Source of the DNA: CAZYSK01 sp964649415
Lineage (GTDB): Bacteria > Chloroflexota > Anaerolineae > B4-G1
Assembly: GCA_964649415.1 (NCBI GenBank)
Contig: CAZYSK010000036.1
Span: 1 to 52,031 of the forward strand
Direction of reading: 5' to 3'
Length of the DNA stretch: 52,031 nucleotides
The translations under genes and the position numbers were made by a program. This document shows, one piece after another, positions 1-7,713 of the stretch; position 1 is the stretch's first letter, and the number at the start of each line of letters is the position of its first letter. Under the pieces are notes generated by a model. It saw nothing but the letters and a program-made list of their open reading frames with translations. It was not told the DNA's origin and made no database searches.

Positions 1-345
1 TTCAATGCTCCTCTCCGCTTCGGCGCGGGTGTAGTAATCCATCGGCGCGCCTTGCTCAAACCCGTTGGGATAGCGGGTGGGGATGTAATGCTTGTCTAGC
101 GCCTTGGCGCGCTCTATCAACGTTTCCGACAGATGACAGGTCTCGGGCAGGTTCGTCAACAACATCGTCACCGAGTGTCCCCATGCGACGGCTCCCAGCC
201 GTTGGTAGACGGCTTTGACCGCCTTCTCAGCTCCCTGCTGGGCGGCAAAGCAACTCCATTCGTAGTCTCCATCCTCCGCGGCGCGACGGGCGTGTGCCAG
301 GTCTCGTTTGGCCTGTCGCAGCCAATCGGCGTGTCGTTCCGGCAT
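1..345 (-). CDS. HEPN-domain protein, 3' end cut off by window edge
   Basis: Reading leftward from an ATG at 345 there are 115 codons with no stop before the edge, so the C-terminus is missing. A ribosome site AGGAGG lies 8 bases before the ATG. The protein reads as a HEPN domain: a Trp-Leu and a Lys-Arg-Asp-Leu near residues 8-16, the helix with FAAQQGAEKAVKA near residues 33-45, GHS near 59, and a late YIPTRYPNG near 93-101. HEPN proteins are small helical proteins, often paired with a MNT-type nucleotidyltransferase as a toxin-antitoxin or RNase module; the partner, if present, would be left of the window. The classical RX4-6H nuclease motif is not evident in the visible part. Family assignment is from the pattern; function is open. 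Confidence 0.75.
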   Translation of the reverse strand, partial: MPERHADWLRQAKRDLAHARRAAEDGDYEWSCFAAQQGAEKAVKAVYQRLGAVAWGHSVTMLLTNLPETCHLSETLIERAKALDKHYIPTRYPNGFEQGAPMDYYTRAEAERSIE

Positions 346-409
346 TCTGGATGCCTCCTGCAGGTTTATCTTGAACGTGTGACGAAAGCTGGATCCCCAG
401 TCCCAGGCG

Positions 410-427
410 CGATTGCGAAATCGCGGC
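410..427. repeat. Short palindrome, CGCGATT/AATCGCG family
   Basis: A 7-bp inverted repeat (CGCGATT, 4-base loop, AATCGCG) lies at the 3' end of the Wzz-like gene and reaches its stop codon. The same element recurs at about 2955-2972, and a degenerate copy sits in every unit of the 143-bp array at 1.8-3.0 kb. It could act as a transcript-end hairpin. Confidence 0.6.
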
Positions 428-1746
428 TACGGGTTCTGTCCCCCTGTCCCCTGGTCCCCCACGACCGTCTGCGGTCGGCGTCCCCTTGTCTCTCCATCCT
501 CCCTATCCGTCTTCCACCATTCAAGTGCGAAAGCGCCGAACACGCCCACCATCAGGCCGAGCGCGCCGGCCACGGCGGTGTTGAGCATCTTGCGCGGGCT
601 CACCGGTTGTTGGGGCACGGCGGCCCGGCTGGCGAGCTGTACCTCGCCGCTGGTGTCGTCCGCCGCGATGCGCACCTCCTCGACCTTGCGGGCCATGGTC
701 AGGTAGGTCTCCTGCGCCACGTCTCGGGCACGGTCCAGGCGATCCTCTTCCGTCTGGCTTTCCTGGAGTTGCCGCTGCAGGTCCAGGATTTGGGGCTCCA
801 ATGCTGCGGCCTGTGCCGCGACCTCCTCCTGCCTGGCTTCCAGCATCGTCACCAGGTCGTCCAGGAAGGCCGCCAACTCGCCGGCTGTCTGTTCTGACGA
901 CAGCAGGGTCTCGTCGGAGATCTGGAGCCAGACCGAGGAGCCCGCCTCTAGCTGCGCATCGGAAGATGCTGTCTGCCCGGCGAAGGCGCGCATCTGCAGG
1001 AGCAACGCGGTCAGGCCGTCCCCCGGATTCACGGGCTTGTCCGCCGGCTGGCCTGCGACGCTCTCCCGCAATGCCCGAGCGTTACGCACGGCCCGCTCGA
1101 TCTCCCGTTGCTCGACGAGGTAGTCCTGGAGATCCTGCTTGGCCGATGCCAGTTGTGCTTCCAAGACCTCTCCCTGGTTGCGGGCCTGAAAAGCCACGAG
1201 CGCCTGTTCGGCGTCCCCGAGTTCCGCCTGCGCCCGCTCCAACTGGTCCTCGAAGAACCCGACCTGGTCCTCGCTATGAGCGCCGTAGATCTCGTTGGCC
1301 CCAGTCACAAATAGGTCCGCCCAAACGTTGGCAATGCGCGCCGCTTCCGCCGGGTCCTGGGACGTGATCGCCAGCCGCACCATGCTGGGGTCCGCGCCCA
1401 ATTGGGCATCCACTATCCCGCGCAGATCCTGCAGGCTCTCGACGTGCTCAGGAAGCGGATCGAGGGCATCCAGAAGAGCCTGGAGCAGATCGTCACTGGT
1501 GGCCAGCTCGGGGTACGCCTTGTAGGCCGGCTGGATGCCGTTCACCGTCTCGAAGCGCGTGTCGAAACGCATGATGTAGCGCGGTTCGGTGACCGCCACC
1601 AGTGCCATGGCCTCGTAGGCAGGGGGAATGACAAAGAAGCTCACCACCAGTGCGACGGCCGCCGCTGCCAGTGCCAGCCCTGCGATCCACTTGCAGTGAC
1701 GAAACAGCACTTCGACGTATTGACGCAGGTCGATCTCTTCTTCCAA
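427..1746 (-). CDS. Wzz/GumC-like polysaccharide chain-length determinant protein
   Basis: A 439-residue inner membrane protein. A membrane segment lies at about 19-40, then a periplasmic region with a long Gln/Glu/Ala-rich coiled coil at about 165-370. A proline-containing stretch (VPQQPVSPRK) leads into a second membrane segment at about 388-409. This is the Wzz layout, without a C-terminal tyrosine kinase domain. Such proteins set the chain length of exported polysaccharide. The start is TTG at 1746, supported by GGGAGG six bases upstream; a nearby ATG at 1751 is in another frame. The last 25 residues are encoded partly by a CGACCG/CGGTCG palindrome (462-477), so the tail looks like repeat-derived sequence. 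The only good upstream promoter is at 3.1 kb, beyond the repeat array. Confidence 0.8.
   Translation of the reverse strand: MEEEIDLRQYVEVLFRHCKWIAGLALAAAAVALVVSFFVIPPAYEAMALVAVTEPRYIMRFDTRFETVNGIQPAYKAYPELATSDDLLQALLDALDPLPEHVESLQDLRGIVDAQLGADPSMVRLAITSQDPAEAARIANVWADLFVTGANEIYGAHSEDQVGFFEDQLERAQAELGDAEQALVAFQARNQGEVLEAQLASAKQDLQDYLVEQREIERAVRNARALRESVAGQPADKPVNPGDGLTALLLQMRAFAGQTASSDAQLEAGSSVWLQISDETLLSSEQTAGELAAFLDDLVTMLEARQEEVAAQAAALEPQILDLQRQLQESQTEEDRLDRARDVAQETYLTMARKVEEVRIAADDTSGEVQLASRAAVPQQPVSPRKMLNTAVAGALGLMVGVFGAFALEWWKTDREDGETRGRRPQTVVGDQGTGGQNP
462..477. repeat. Short palindrome, CGACCG/CGGTCG family, inside coding sequence
   Basis: CGACCG-TCTG-CGGTCG lies within the 3' end of the Wzz-like gene and is translated. 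Related copies lie at 26125-26142, 40672-40687, 40718-40735 and 42501-42514, all inside glycosyltransferase genes. Confidence 0.6.
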
Positions 1747-1819
1747 GGCATCCTCCCAATCTGTGAAGCTGGGGAGCTCTGCTCACGCCAACTCCCGCAG
1801 CGTGTTCAGCGTGTTAACC

Positions 1820-2978
1820 CAATATGTAGGGGCGAATCCTTGTGGTCGCCCGCTTGGGCAGGTACAAGACCTGCCCCTACGCCGATTCATTGAGAAGGCA
1901 CATCGCGCACGCTGTGCCGCGTAAAGCGCCCGGCGCGATTGCGAAACTGCACGGTATCGACCCAACGCGTAGGGGCGCACCCTTGTGGGCGCCCGCTTGG
2001 GCAGGTACAAGACCTGCCCCTACCCCGATTCATCGAGATGACGCATCGCGCCCGTTGTGCCACGTCAAGCGCCCGGCGCGATTGCGAAACTGCACGGTAT
2101 CGACCCAACGCGTAGGGGCGCACCCTTGTGGGCGCCCGCNNNNNNNNNNNNNNNNNNNNNNNNNNNNNNNNNNNNNNNNNNNNNNNNNNNNNNNNNNNNN
2201 NNNNNNNNNNNNNNNNNNNNNNNNNNNNNNNNNNNNNNNCGAAACTGCACGGTATCGACCCAACGCGTAGGGGCGCACCCTTGTGGGCGCCCGCCTGTGG
2301 TCGCCCGCTTGGGCAGGTACAAGACCTGCCCCTACCCCGATTCATCGAGATGACGCATCGCGCCCGTTGTGCCACGTCAAGCGCCCGGCGCGATGGCGAA
2401 ACTTCACGGTATCGACCCAACGTGTAGGGACGCACCCTTGCGGTCGCCCGCTTGGGCAGGTACAAGACCTGCCCCTACGCCGGTTCATCGAGAACACGCA
2501 CCGCGCACGCTGTGCCGCGTAAAGCGCCCGGCGCGATGGCGAAACTGCACGGTATCGACCCAACGTGTAGGGACGCACCCTTGCGGTCGCCCGCTTGGGC
2601 AGGTACAAGACCTGCCCCTACGCCGGTTCATCGAGAACACGCACCGCGCACGCTGTGCCGCGTATGGCTGGCGCGATGGCGAAATTGCACGGTACCGACC
2701 CAACGTGTAGGGGCGCACCCTTGTGGTCGCCCGCTTGGGCAGGTACAAGACCTGCCCCTACGCCGATTCATTGAGAAGGCACATCGCGCACGCTGTGCCG
2801 CGTAAAGCGCCCGGCGCGATGGCGAAACTGCACGGTATCGACCCAACGTGTAGGGACGCACCCTTGCGGTCGCCCGCTTGGGCAGGTACAAGACCTGCCC
2901 CTACGCCGGTTCATCGAGAACACGCACCGCGCACGTTGTGCCGCACACAGCCCGGCGCGATTGCGAAATCGCGGCTAC
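1820..2978. repeat. 143-bp tandem repeat array with strong hairpins
   Basis: The hairpin GGGCAGGT-ACAAG-ACCTGCCC starts at 1856, 1999, 2311, 2454, 2597, 2737 and 2880, so the period is 143 bp (one interval is 140). One unit is lost in the N gap at 2140-2239. Each unit also has a second GC-rich inverted repeat (GGGCGC...GCGCCC) and a degenerate CGCGATT palindrome. Because 143 is not a multiple of three, the array is not a repeated protein. It fills the space between the Wzz-like gene and a leftward promoter at 3.1 kb, so it would be transcribed as a chain of hairpins. True copy number is unknown because of the gap. Confidence 0.9.
2140..2239. other. Assembly gap (100 N) inside the 143-bp array
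   Basis: Exactly 100 N, the usual placeholder for a gap of unknown size. Both flanks are the same tandem repeat, so the missing sequence is most likely more repeat units. Confidence 0.95.
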
Positions 2979-3107
2979 TAGTCTTGGATTGGTGAGGAAC
3001 TGACACACAGGAAGGGGGCACAGCGCGGTAGAATGCACACGTCACGCCTTATCCTCCGCCCCCCACTTCGCTTCCCGCCCCATACCCCCTGATCAGGTGG
3101 CTGCGGT

Positions 3108-3136
3108 ATTATAAGGCCACAGACTTGCCCTGTCAA
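3108..3136 (-). promoter_or_regulatory. Sigma-70 type promoter reading into the repeat array
   Basis: On the minus strand TTGACA (3136-3131) and TATAAT (3113-3108) are separated by 17 bp, a full consensus match. Transcription would start near 3101 and run into the 143-bp array, the next substantial gene being the Wzz-like gene 1.35 kb away. Only short reading frames (13 and 20 codons) follow the start, and neither looks like a gene. The rest of 2979-3338 shows nothing else. Confidence 0.7.
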
Positions 3137-3338
3137 GCGCACGTTTTCCCCACAGTGTATGGCCGACTGGGCGTATGCAAGACCTGGGGGAGTACGGGCT
3201 CAAGACTTTGGAAGTCTGTCCTTCCCCAACTTTCGGATGCGCCCTGGCCGACTCCGGAGCGGGCTATCGGCCCGACGGCCTGCAACGGGCATCGAAGGAG
3301 TTGATATCGCTCCTCGGTGCGCTGGCCTGAGTCGCCGT

Positions 3339-4418
3339 TTAGTCCTCGGTATGCGGCCCAGCCTCGGCCAGGCGCTGCTTGAGGAAGGCGATGGCCCCAA
3401 CCGGCGTCGGGTCTGCCTCGTTGAGCATAGCCAGGTAGTAGCTCACGTAGTCGCCGAAGTGAACCAGGGAGAGCAGGTGAGCCAGGCGGCTCTCACCCCG
3501 CCCCTCCACCACTTCGTGCGCCACTCCCTCGCGCTGCAGCACTTCGCCGGTCACATCCCAACGCACCTGCACGCGCGGCTTGTCCAGGCTCGACCGGAGC
3601 ATGAGCACGATGCATCGATCGCGCACGGCCTGGGGAATGCCGAGGCCCACGACGGCGTTGTGGTTGAGTTCCGGCAGGGTCTCGAAGAAGGCCCAGTGCT
3701 TGCTGTTCTCGTTGAACTGCGTCTTCCAGCGGTTGGCGACGGCGGCCAGAAACCCGGCCCCGTACGTGACCGGCAGGCGATCCACGAGCTTCCCGGCCAG
3801 TAGCTTGGCTGCGTTGTGCGCTGTGGGCACCTCAGGGCCGATCTCGCTCTGCCACCTGTCCATCGCACGAACGGCCTCCTCCAGGTCGGCGGTGTGATCG
3901 CGCACTAGCCCTAGTTGGCAGAAAAGCCCGAGCAGCAGGGTGAACGAGAAGCCCAGCGCAGCCCGCGGCTGGGATGCATAATCGAAGCGGAGCAGGGGTG
4001 CCCCTGCGTCCTGGGCCAGGGCAGCCAGCTTTCCCCCCGTGGCGACCGCTGCCGGCAAGACCCCCCGGTCCAGCGCCTGCCGAAAAGCAGACAGTGTCTC
4101 CTCGGTGTTGCCCGAATAGCTGCAACCCAGGACCAGATAGTCGGGGCCACGGACGAAACGGGGAAGCGCATAGCCGCGCACGATGGTCACGGGGACGTCG
4201 CACTCCTCGGCCACCAGTCCTTGCAGCAGCGCTCCTCCGATGGCGGAGCCTCCCATGCCAAGGACGACGACGTGTCGAACCTCTTGGTAGACAGATGGCC
4301 AATCGAGTTGTTGGGTCAGTTCCCAGGCCGCCACACATTGGCGCGGTAACCGGCTGACGTGATCCAACATGCCGCCGGGGTCGAGTTCGCCAAAACGCGT
4401 GTGTTGATCCAGATTCAT
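3339..4418 (-). CDS. Bifunctional phosphoglucose/phosphomannose isomerase
   Basis: A 359-residue cytoplasmic SIS-domain enzyme that interconverts glucose-6-P or mannose-6-P with fructose-6-P, feeding glycolysis and mannose-type sugar nucleotide supply. The first SIS domain has GMGGSAIGG at about 54-62 and SYSGNTEET at about 100-108. The family's active-site stretch (NENSKHW ... LPELNHN) is at about 236-254. Length fits the archaeal/bacterial bifunctional family. The start chosen is ATG 4418, with GGAGG upstream; the frame is open to 4490, but that extension overlaps the promoter. A TTGACA/TATCAT promoter lies at 4490-4462. A role in supplying sugars for the glycosyltransferase array is possible but not shown. 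Confidence 0.88.
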   Translation of the reverse strand: MNLDQHTRFGELDPGGMLDHVSRLPRQCVAAWELTQQLDWPSVYQEVRHVVVLGMGGSAIGGALLQGLVAEECDVPVTIVRGYALPRFVRGPDYLVLGCSYSGNTEETLSAFRQALDRGVLPAAVATGGKLAALAQDAGAPLLRFDYASQPRAALGFSFTLLLGLFCQLGLVRDHTADLEEAVRAMDRWQSEIGPEVPTAHNAAKLLAGKLVDRLPVTYGAGFLAAVANRWKTQFNENSKHWAFFETLPELNHNAVVGLGIPQAVRDRCIVLMLRSSLDKPRVQVRWDVTGEVLQREGVAHEVVEGRGESRLAHLLSLVHFGDYVSYYLAMLNEADPTPVGAIAFLKQRLAEAGPHTED

Positions 4419-4461
4419 CAGGTTCTCCTCCCGTTCTTGGGTGTCAATCATCACGGCGGTG

Positions 4462-4490
4462 ATGATACCAGCAGCAAGCTTGGTTGTCAA
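4462..4490 (-). promoter_or_regulatory. Promoter of the isomerase gene
   Basis: On the minus strand TTGACA (4490-4485), 17 bp, TATCAT (4467-4462). It is back to back with the tRNA-Leu promoter, the two -35 boxes being only 2 bp apart. Confidence 0.7.
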
Positions 4491-4492
4491 CC

Positions 4493-4521
4493 TTGCGCGA
4501 ACGGGTACTAGGCGTTATAAT
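4493..4521 (+). promoter_or_regulatory. Promoter of tRNA-Leu (and probably tig-clpP)
   Basis: TTGCGC (4493-4498), 17 bp, TATAAT (4516-4521); the predicted start is a few bases before the tRNA. No terminator follows the tRNA, so trigger factor may be transcribed from here too. Confidence 0.75.
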
Positions 4522-4533
4522 GAGACCCTGCGC

Positions 4534-4615
4534 GGGGAAGTGTCGGAATGGGCAGACGAGCGTGACTTAGGATCACGTGGGGCAACCCGTGCGGGTTCGA
4601 GTCCCGCCTTCCCCA
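4534..4615 (+). tRNA. tRNA-Leu (anticodon TAG)
   Basis: The acceptor stem GGGGAAG pairs fully with CTTCCCC (4608-4614). The anticodon stem CGTGA/TCACG flanks loop CTTAGGA, with anticodon TAG at 4568-4570. There is a long variable arm (class II tRNA) and a T-arm GCGGG-TTCGAGT-CCCGC. The discriminator is A. CCA is not encoded. Confidence 0.95.
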
Positions 4616-4667
4616 CCTGTGGAGGACTTGGGAGGCAGAAGATCACTGCGGGCGTCGCGGACATCAT

Positions 4668-4684
4668 GCCGGCAAGATGCCGGC
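4668..4684. repeat. Short palindrome, GCCGGCA/TGCCGGC family
   Basis: GCCGGCA-AGA-TGCCGGC lies between the tRNA and trigger factor, in the 5' leader of tig. Copies with loop GGA recur inside glycosyltransferase genes (26064, 32087, 38070, 47198). Confidence 0.65.
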
Positions 4685-4717
4685 GGTCCGGTCACCGATA
4701 ACAGGAGGCACTTTCGC

Positions 4718-6070
4718 TTGAAGATCACTACTGAACCTTTGGAAAATTGCCAACTTCGCTTATCCATCGAACTGGATGAGGAACGGACACAGCAGGCCAT
4801 GCGGCGAGCAGCGCGGCAAATCGCCAGGCAGGTGAATATCCCCGGCTTTCGCAAGGGGAAGGCACCTTATAGCCTCATTGTGCAGCGTTTCGGGGAGGAT
4901 ACCATCCGTCAGGAGGCGGCTGAGTTGATGGCCGAGGAGGCATACGGCGAAGCCCTGGAGCAGGAGGAGATCGTCCCCTATGCTCCGGCAGCGCTGGAGG
5001 ATGTCGAACTGGAGCCAATCGGTTACAAGTTCACCGTGTCTCTGCCGCCGACGGTGGAACTCGGCGACTATCGCGCCTTCCGCCTCAAGCCCAAGAAGGT
5101 CAGAGTGTACAAGAAAGACGTACAACAGGCACTCGAAGGGATTCGGGAGGAGAACGCGATTCTCGAACCTGTCGAGCGTCCGGCCGCTCTGGGCGACGGC
5201 GTGTCGTTTGGCCTCGTGGGGCTGACAGCCGAAGGTGAGGAGGTTTTCAAGGGGGATGACGTCCACATAATGCTCGAGGCCGAGAGCACGAATCCGGCCC
5301 CGGGATTCGCCGAGGCCGTCGTGGGGATGGAAGCGGGCGAGGAGCGCAGCTTCACGCTGGCGCTAGGGGACGACTTCCCGCGCCAGGAGTTTCGAGGACA
5401 GGCGGTGGATTTCACGGTCAAGTTGGTGGATGTCTATCAGAGCATCCTGCCAGCACTGGACGACGATCTGGCGCGCACCGTCGGCAAATTCGATTCCCTC
5501 AAGGAGTTGGAGGAGCACATTCGAGAGCAGTTGCGGCAGGCCGCGCAGAGGCAAAGCGACGCGGAGTACGAGGCGCAGGTGATGGAGACCATCCTCGAGC
5601 AGGCTGAGGTTGAGTACCCGCCCGTGATGCTGGAAGAGGAGCTGGGTAGCGTGGTCGGCGAGGTTGAGCAGGCGATCAAGCGCGATTTCAAGCTATCTTT
5701 GGAGGACTACCTGCACGTTCGCAGTATGAGTATGGAAGAACTCCGAGAGGAGCTGGAGCCTCGCGCTGTCGCCCACCTCAAGCGGGCTCTGGTCCTGGGC
5801 GAGGTTGTGAGGCAGGAAGGCCTTGACGTAGATGGAGAAGAAATCGGCGCCCACATCGAGAAGATGAGTGCGCCCTGGGGGGCCCGGGCCGAAGAAGTGC
5901 GCTCGTCCCTCAGTTCCGATCGCGGCCAGCGGGCCGTGCGTAGCCGTCTGCTGGCTGATAAGGCGGTGCAGCGGCTGCTCGCCATCGCCAGGGGAGAGGC
6001 CCCAGAACCCACATCCGCCGACGAGGTGGAAGGGCAAGCGGGTGAGGAAGCAGGGAGCGAGGAGCAATGA
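4718..6070 (+). CDS. tig: Trigger factor, ribosome-associated chaperone and prolyl isomerase
   Basis: A 450-residue protein, the normal family length, that binds at the ribosomal tunnel exit and shelters nascent chains. The ribosome-docking signature GFRKGKAP is at residues 43-50. The FKBP-like peptidyl-prolyl isomerase domain lies at about 150-240 and the helical C-terminal chaperone domain at about 255-420, followed by an acidic Glu-rich tail. The start is TTG at 4718, with AGGAGG nine bases before it; the frame is open upstream, but that part overlaps the tRNA. The stop overlaps the clpP start, so the two genes form an operon, as is common for tig and clpP. Confidence 0.95.
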   Translation: MKITTEPLENCQLRLSIELDEERTQQAMRRAARQIARQVNIPGFRKGKAPYSLIVQRFGEDTIRQEAAELMAEEAYGEALEQEEIVPYAPAALEDVELEPIGYKFTVSLPPTVELGDYRAFRLKPKKVRVYKKDVQQALEGIREENAILEPVERPAALGDGVSFGLVGLTAEGEEVFKGDDVHIMLEAESTNPAPGFAEAVVGMEAGEERSFTLALGDDFPRQEFRGQAVDFTVKLVDVYQSILPALDDDLARTVGKFDSLKELEEHIREQLRQAAQRQSDAEYEAQVMETILEQAEVEYPPVMLEEELGSVVGEVEQAIKRDFKLSLEDYLHVRSMSMEELREELEPRAVAHLKRALVLGEVVRQEGLDVDGEEIGAHIEKMSAPWGARAEEVRSSLSSDRGQRAVRSRLLADKAVQRLLAIARGEAPEPTSADEVEGQAGEEAGSEEQ

Positions 6071-6684
6071 TGAGTGTTCCGCCTCAGGCGTTGATTCCAA
6101 GGATAGTCGAGACAACAGGGCGCGGTGAGTACGTCTACGACATATACTCGCTGTTGTTCAAAGAGCGCATCATATTCGTGGGCATGCCTATTGACGATCA
6201 GGTCGCTAACCTGGTGGTGGCGCAACTGCTCTATTTGACGAGCGAGGACCCCGAGAGACCGATTTCAATGTACATCAACTGCCCTGGTGGCATCATCTAC
6301 CACGGCCTGGCGATCTACGATACTATGCAGATGGTACAGGCCCCGGTCGCAACGTACGCCGTGGGGGTGACGGCCAGCATGGGCACGGTGCTGTTGGCGG
6401 CGGGCACCAAGGGCTATCGTTATGCGCTGCCCCACGCGACCATCCACATGCACCCGGCCGGTGGCAGTGCGCAGGGGTACGCTCCTGACGTCGAAATCCA
6501 ATATAAGGAGCTGAAGCGCGTCGAGGACTTGCTACATAACCTGCTGGCGTCCCACACCGGCCAGCCGGTGGAACAGATCGCGGCCGATTTCGACCGTGAC
6601 CGGTTCATGAGCGCTGAAGAGGCGGTCAAGTATGGGCTGGTGGACGAGGTGCTAAGCGGGACGGAGAAGGAGAAGGCGCAGTAG
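6067..6684 (+). CDS. clpP: ATP-dependent Clp protease proteolytic subunit
   Basis: A 205-residue serine peptidase that forms the tetradecameric barrel used with ClpX/ClpA/ClpC-type unfoldases. The catalytic Ser is in ASMG (Ser104), the Asp in the DFDRDRF stretch (about Asp174), and the His lies in the HMHP segment (probably His129). That His segment aligns with the usual MIHQPLGG only with a one-residue gap, which suggests a divergent ClpP paralogue. There are two possible starts (ATGATG at 6067/6070); the first overlaps the tig stop. GAGGAG precedes them. No clpX follows: the next thing downstream is a 34-bp repeat array and a convergent gene. Confidence 0.93.
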   Translation: MMSVPPQALIPRIVETTGRGEYVYDIYSLLFKERIIFVGMPIDDQVANLVVAQLLYLTSEDPERPISMYINCPGGIIYHGLAIYDTMQMVQAPVATYAVGVTASMGTVLLAAGTKGYRYALPHATIHMHPAGGSAQGYAPDVEIQYKELKRVEDLLHNLLASHTGQPVEQIAADFDRDRFMSAEEAVKYGLVDEVLSGTEKEKAQ

Positions 6685-6717
6685 CCAGCGCAGTCTGCGC
6701 GCTCAACCTTCAATTGC

Positions 6718-6940
6718 AGGCGGTGCGTCCTCGCGCTCAATCGTCAGTTTCAGGCGGCGCGTCTTCGCGCTCAATCGTCAGTTTCNNNNNNNNNNNNNNN
6801 NNNNNNNNNNNNNNNNNNNNNNNNNNNNNNNNNNNNNNNNNNNNNNNNNNNNNNNNNNNNNNNNNNNNNNNNNNNNNNNNNNNNNTCGCGCTCAATCGTC
6901 AGTTTCAGGCGGCGCGTCTTCGCGCTCAATCGTCAGTTTC
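6718..6940. repeat. 34-bp tandem repeats copied from the 3' end of the cupin gene
   Basis: Perfect or near-perfect 34-bp units lie at 6718-6751, 6752-6785 and 6907-6940, with a partial unit at 6886-6906 and a degenerate one before 6718; the middle is an N gap. Read on the minus strand, each unit repeats the last codons of the cupin gene (APPETDD) with its TGA stop and following bases. The array is thus an expansion of the gene's own 3' end into the space before the convergent clpP. Confidence 0.88.
6786..6885. other. Assembly gap (100 N) inside the 34-bp array
   Basis: Exactly 100 N between identical repeat units; the real number of units is unknown. Confidence 0.95.
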
Positions 6941-7615
6941 GGGCGGCGCGTCCTCGCGCGTCACCCGCGCCAGAGTCGTGCCCTTGCTGGTGTGGAGTTG
7001 ATAGACGGCTCCAAGGGGCACGACAGCGAGTTCTCCTGGATGGAGGTGGAGCATGCTCTGGGCCGTGCGCAAAGTTGCCGTGCCATCCAGGACAAAGAAC
7101 ATCACATCGTGGGAGGCTGGAATCTCGACCTGCCACGTCCCCTCTCCCCGCGCTACCTGCACCACAGAATCCTCGATCCTGGTGGCGGTCTGGAACTTGA
7201 GCGGCACAGGGAGTGTCCGCGCCACATCGCGGAGGCTGATGCGCTCCAGGCTTTGGTCACCGGCGGTGGTGTAGAGCCGCCGGTGACCGTTCTTGCGCTC
7301 GGGAATGGAACCACAGCGCAGAAGCAATACGCTGGCGCGCATGTCTGCGGTTGACCGGTGACCGATTCCCTTTGGCACGACGGACAACTCACCCGGACGC
7401 AGCCGCACCGAGCCCCAATCGCTTTCCAACAGGATGGAGCCTTCGCAGACCCAGAACATCTCGTCGTTGTCCAGGTGCCTGTGCCACTGCAGCATGCCCT
7501 GGCAGATGTAGACACTGGCGACGATATCGCTGACGTGGGCGACACGCATCACCATGAAGGGTTGATCCAGCTTCTTGGCTGCCTGGGAGACGTTCACTTT
7601 TTTCAGCTTGGTCAT
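6926..7615 (-). CDS. Two-domain cupin protein
   Basis: A 229-residue soluble protein with two cupin barrels. The first (about 30-105) keeps metal-type ligands: WHRH at about 44-47, an acidic DNDEMF stretch, and PKGIGH later in the barrel. The second (about 150-220) keeps the PGELAVVP turn but lacks the HxH pair, so only the first domain probably binds metal. The substrate cannot be told: cupins include isomerases, dioxygenases and sensors. The gene has its own promoter, placed so that the mRNA would have almost no leader. Its 3' end is tandemly repeated downstream. Confidence 0.8.
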   Translation of the reverse strand: MTKLKKVNVSQAAKKLDQPFMVMRVAHVSDIVASVYICQGMLQWHRHLDNDEMFWVCEGSILLESDWGSVRLRPGELSVVPKGIGHRSTADMRASVLLLRCGSIPERKNGHRRLYTTAGDQSLERISLRDVARTLPVPLKFQTATRIEDSVVQVARGEGTWQVEIPASHDVMFFVLDGTATLRTAQSMLHLHPGELAVVPLGAVYQLHTSKGTTLARVTREDAPPETDD

Positions 7616-7622
7616 CTGCGCT

Positions 7623-7651
7623 ATTATACTTCCTCACGGGTGCGGGGGCAA
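7623..7651 (-). promoter_or_regulatory. Promoter of the cupin gene, predicted leaderless
   Basis: On the minus strand TATAAT (7628-7623) is only 7 bp from the ATG at 7615; a -35-like TTGCCC lies 17 bp further up. Transcription would start at or next to the A of the ATG, and no Shine-Dalgarno sequence can fit. Confidence 0.6.
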
Positions 7652-7713
7652 GCAACGTTGCTCCGGGCGCGATCGGGGAATCGGCTACGAAGCGGTGACG
7701 TTGATCTGAGCGG

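Noticed and set aside
133..897. A 254-codon plus-strand frame across the HEPN and Wzz-like genes
   Set aside because: Antisense shadow; it covers two good minus-strand genes with proper starts.
1887..2891. Arginine- and cysteine-rich open frames within the 143-bp array on both strands
   Set aside because: The period is not a multiple of three, the frames change from unit to unit, and no start has a ribosome site; repeat artefact.
1820..2978. CRISPR array
   Set aside because: Units are 143 bp with no unique spacers, and no cas genes are present. The 34-bp and 74-bp arrays likewise lack spacers.
2992..3092. Two short reading frames (13 and 20 codons) behind the promoter at 3.1 kb
   Set aside because: Too short and of unlikely composition to support as genes; a leader peptide cannot be excluded.
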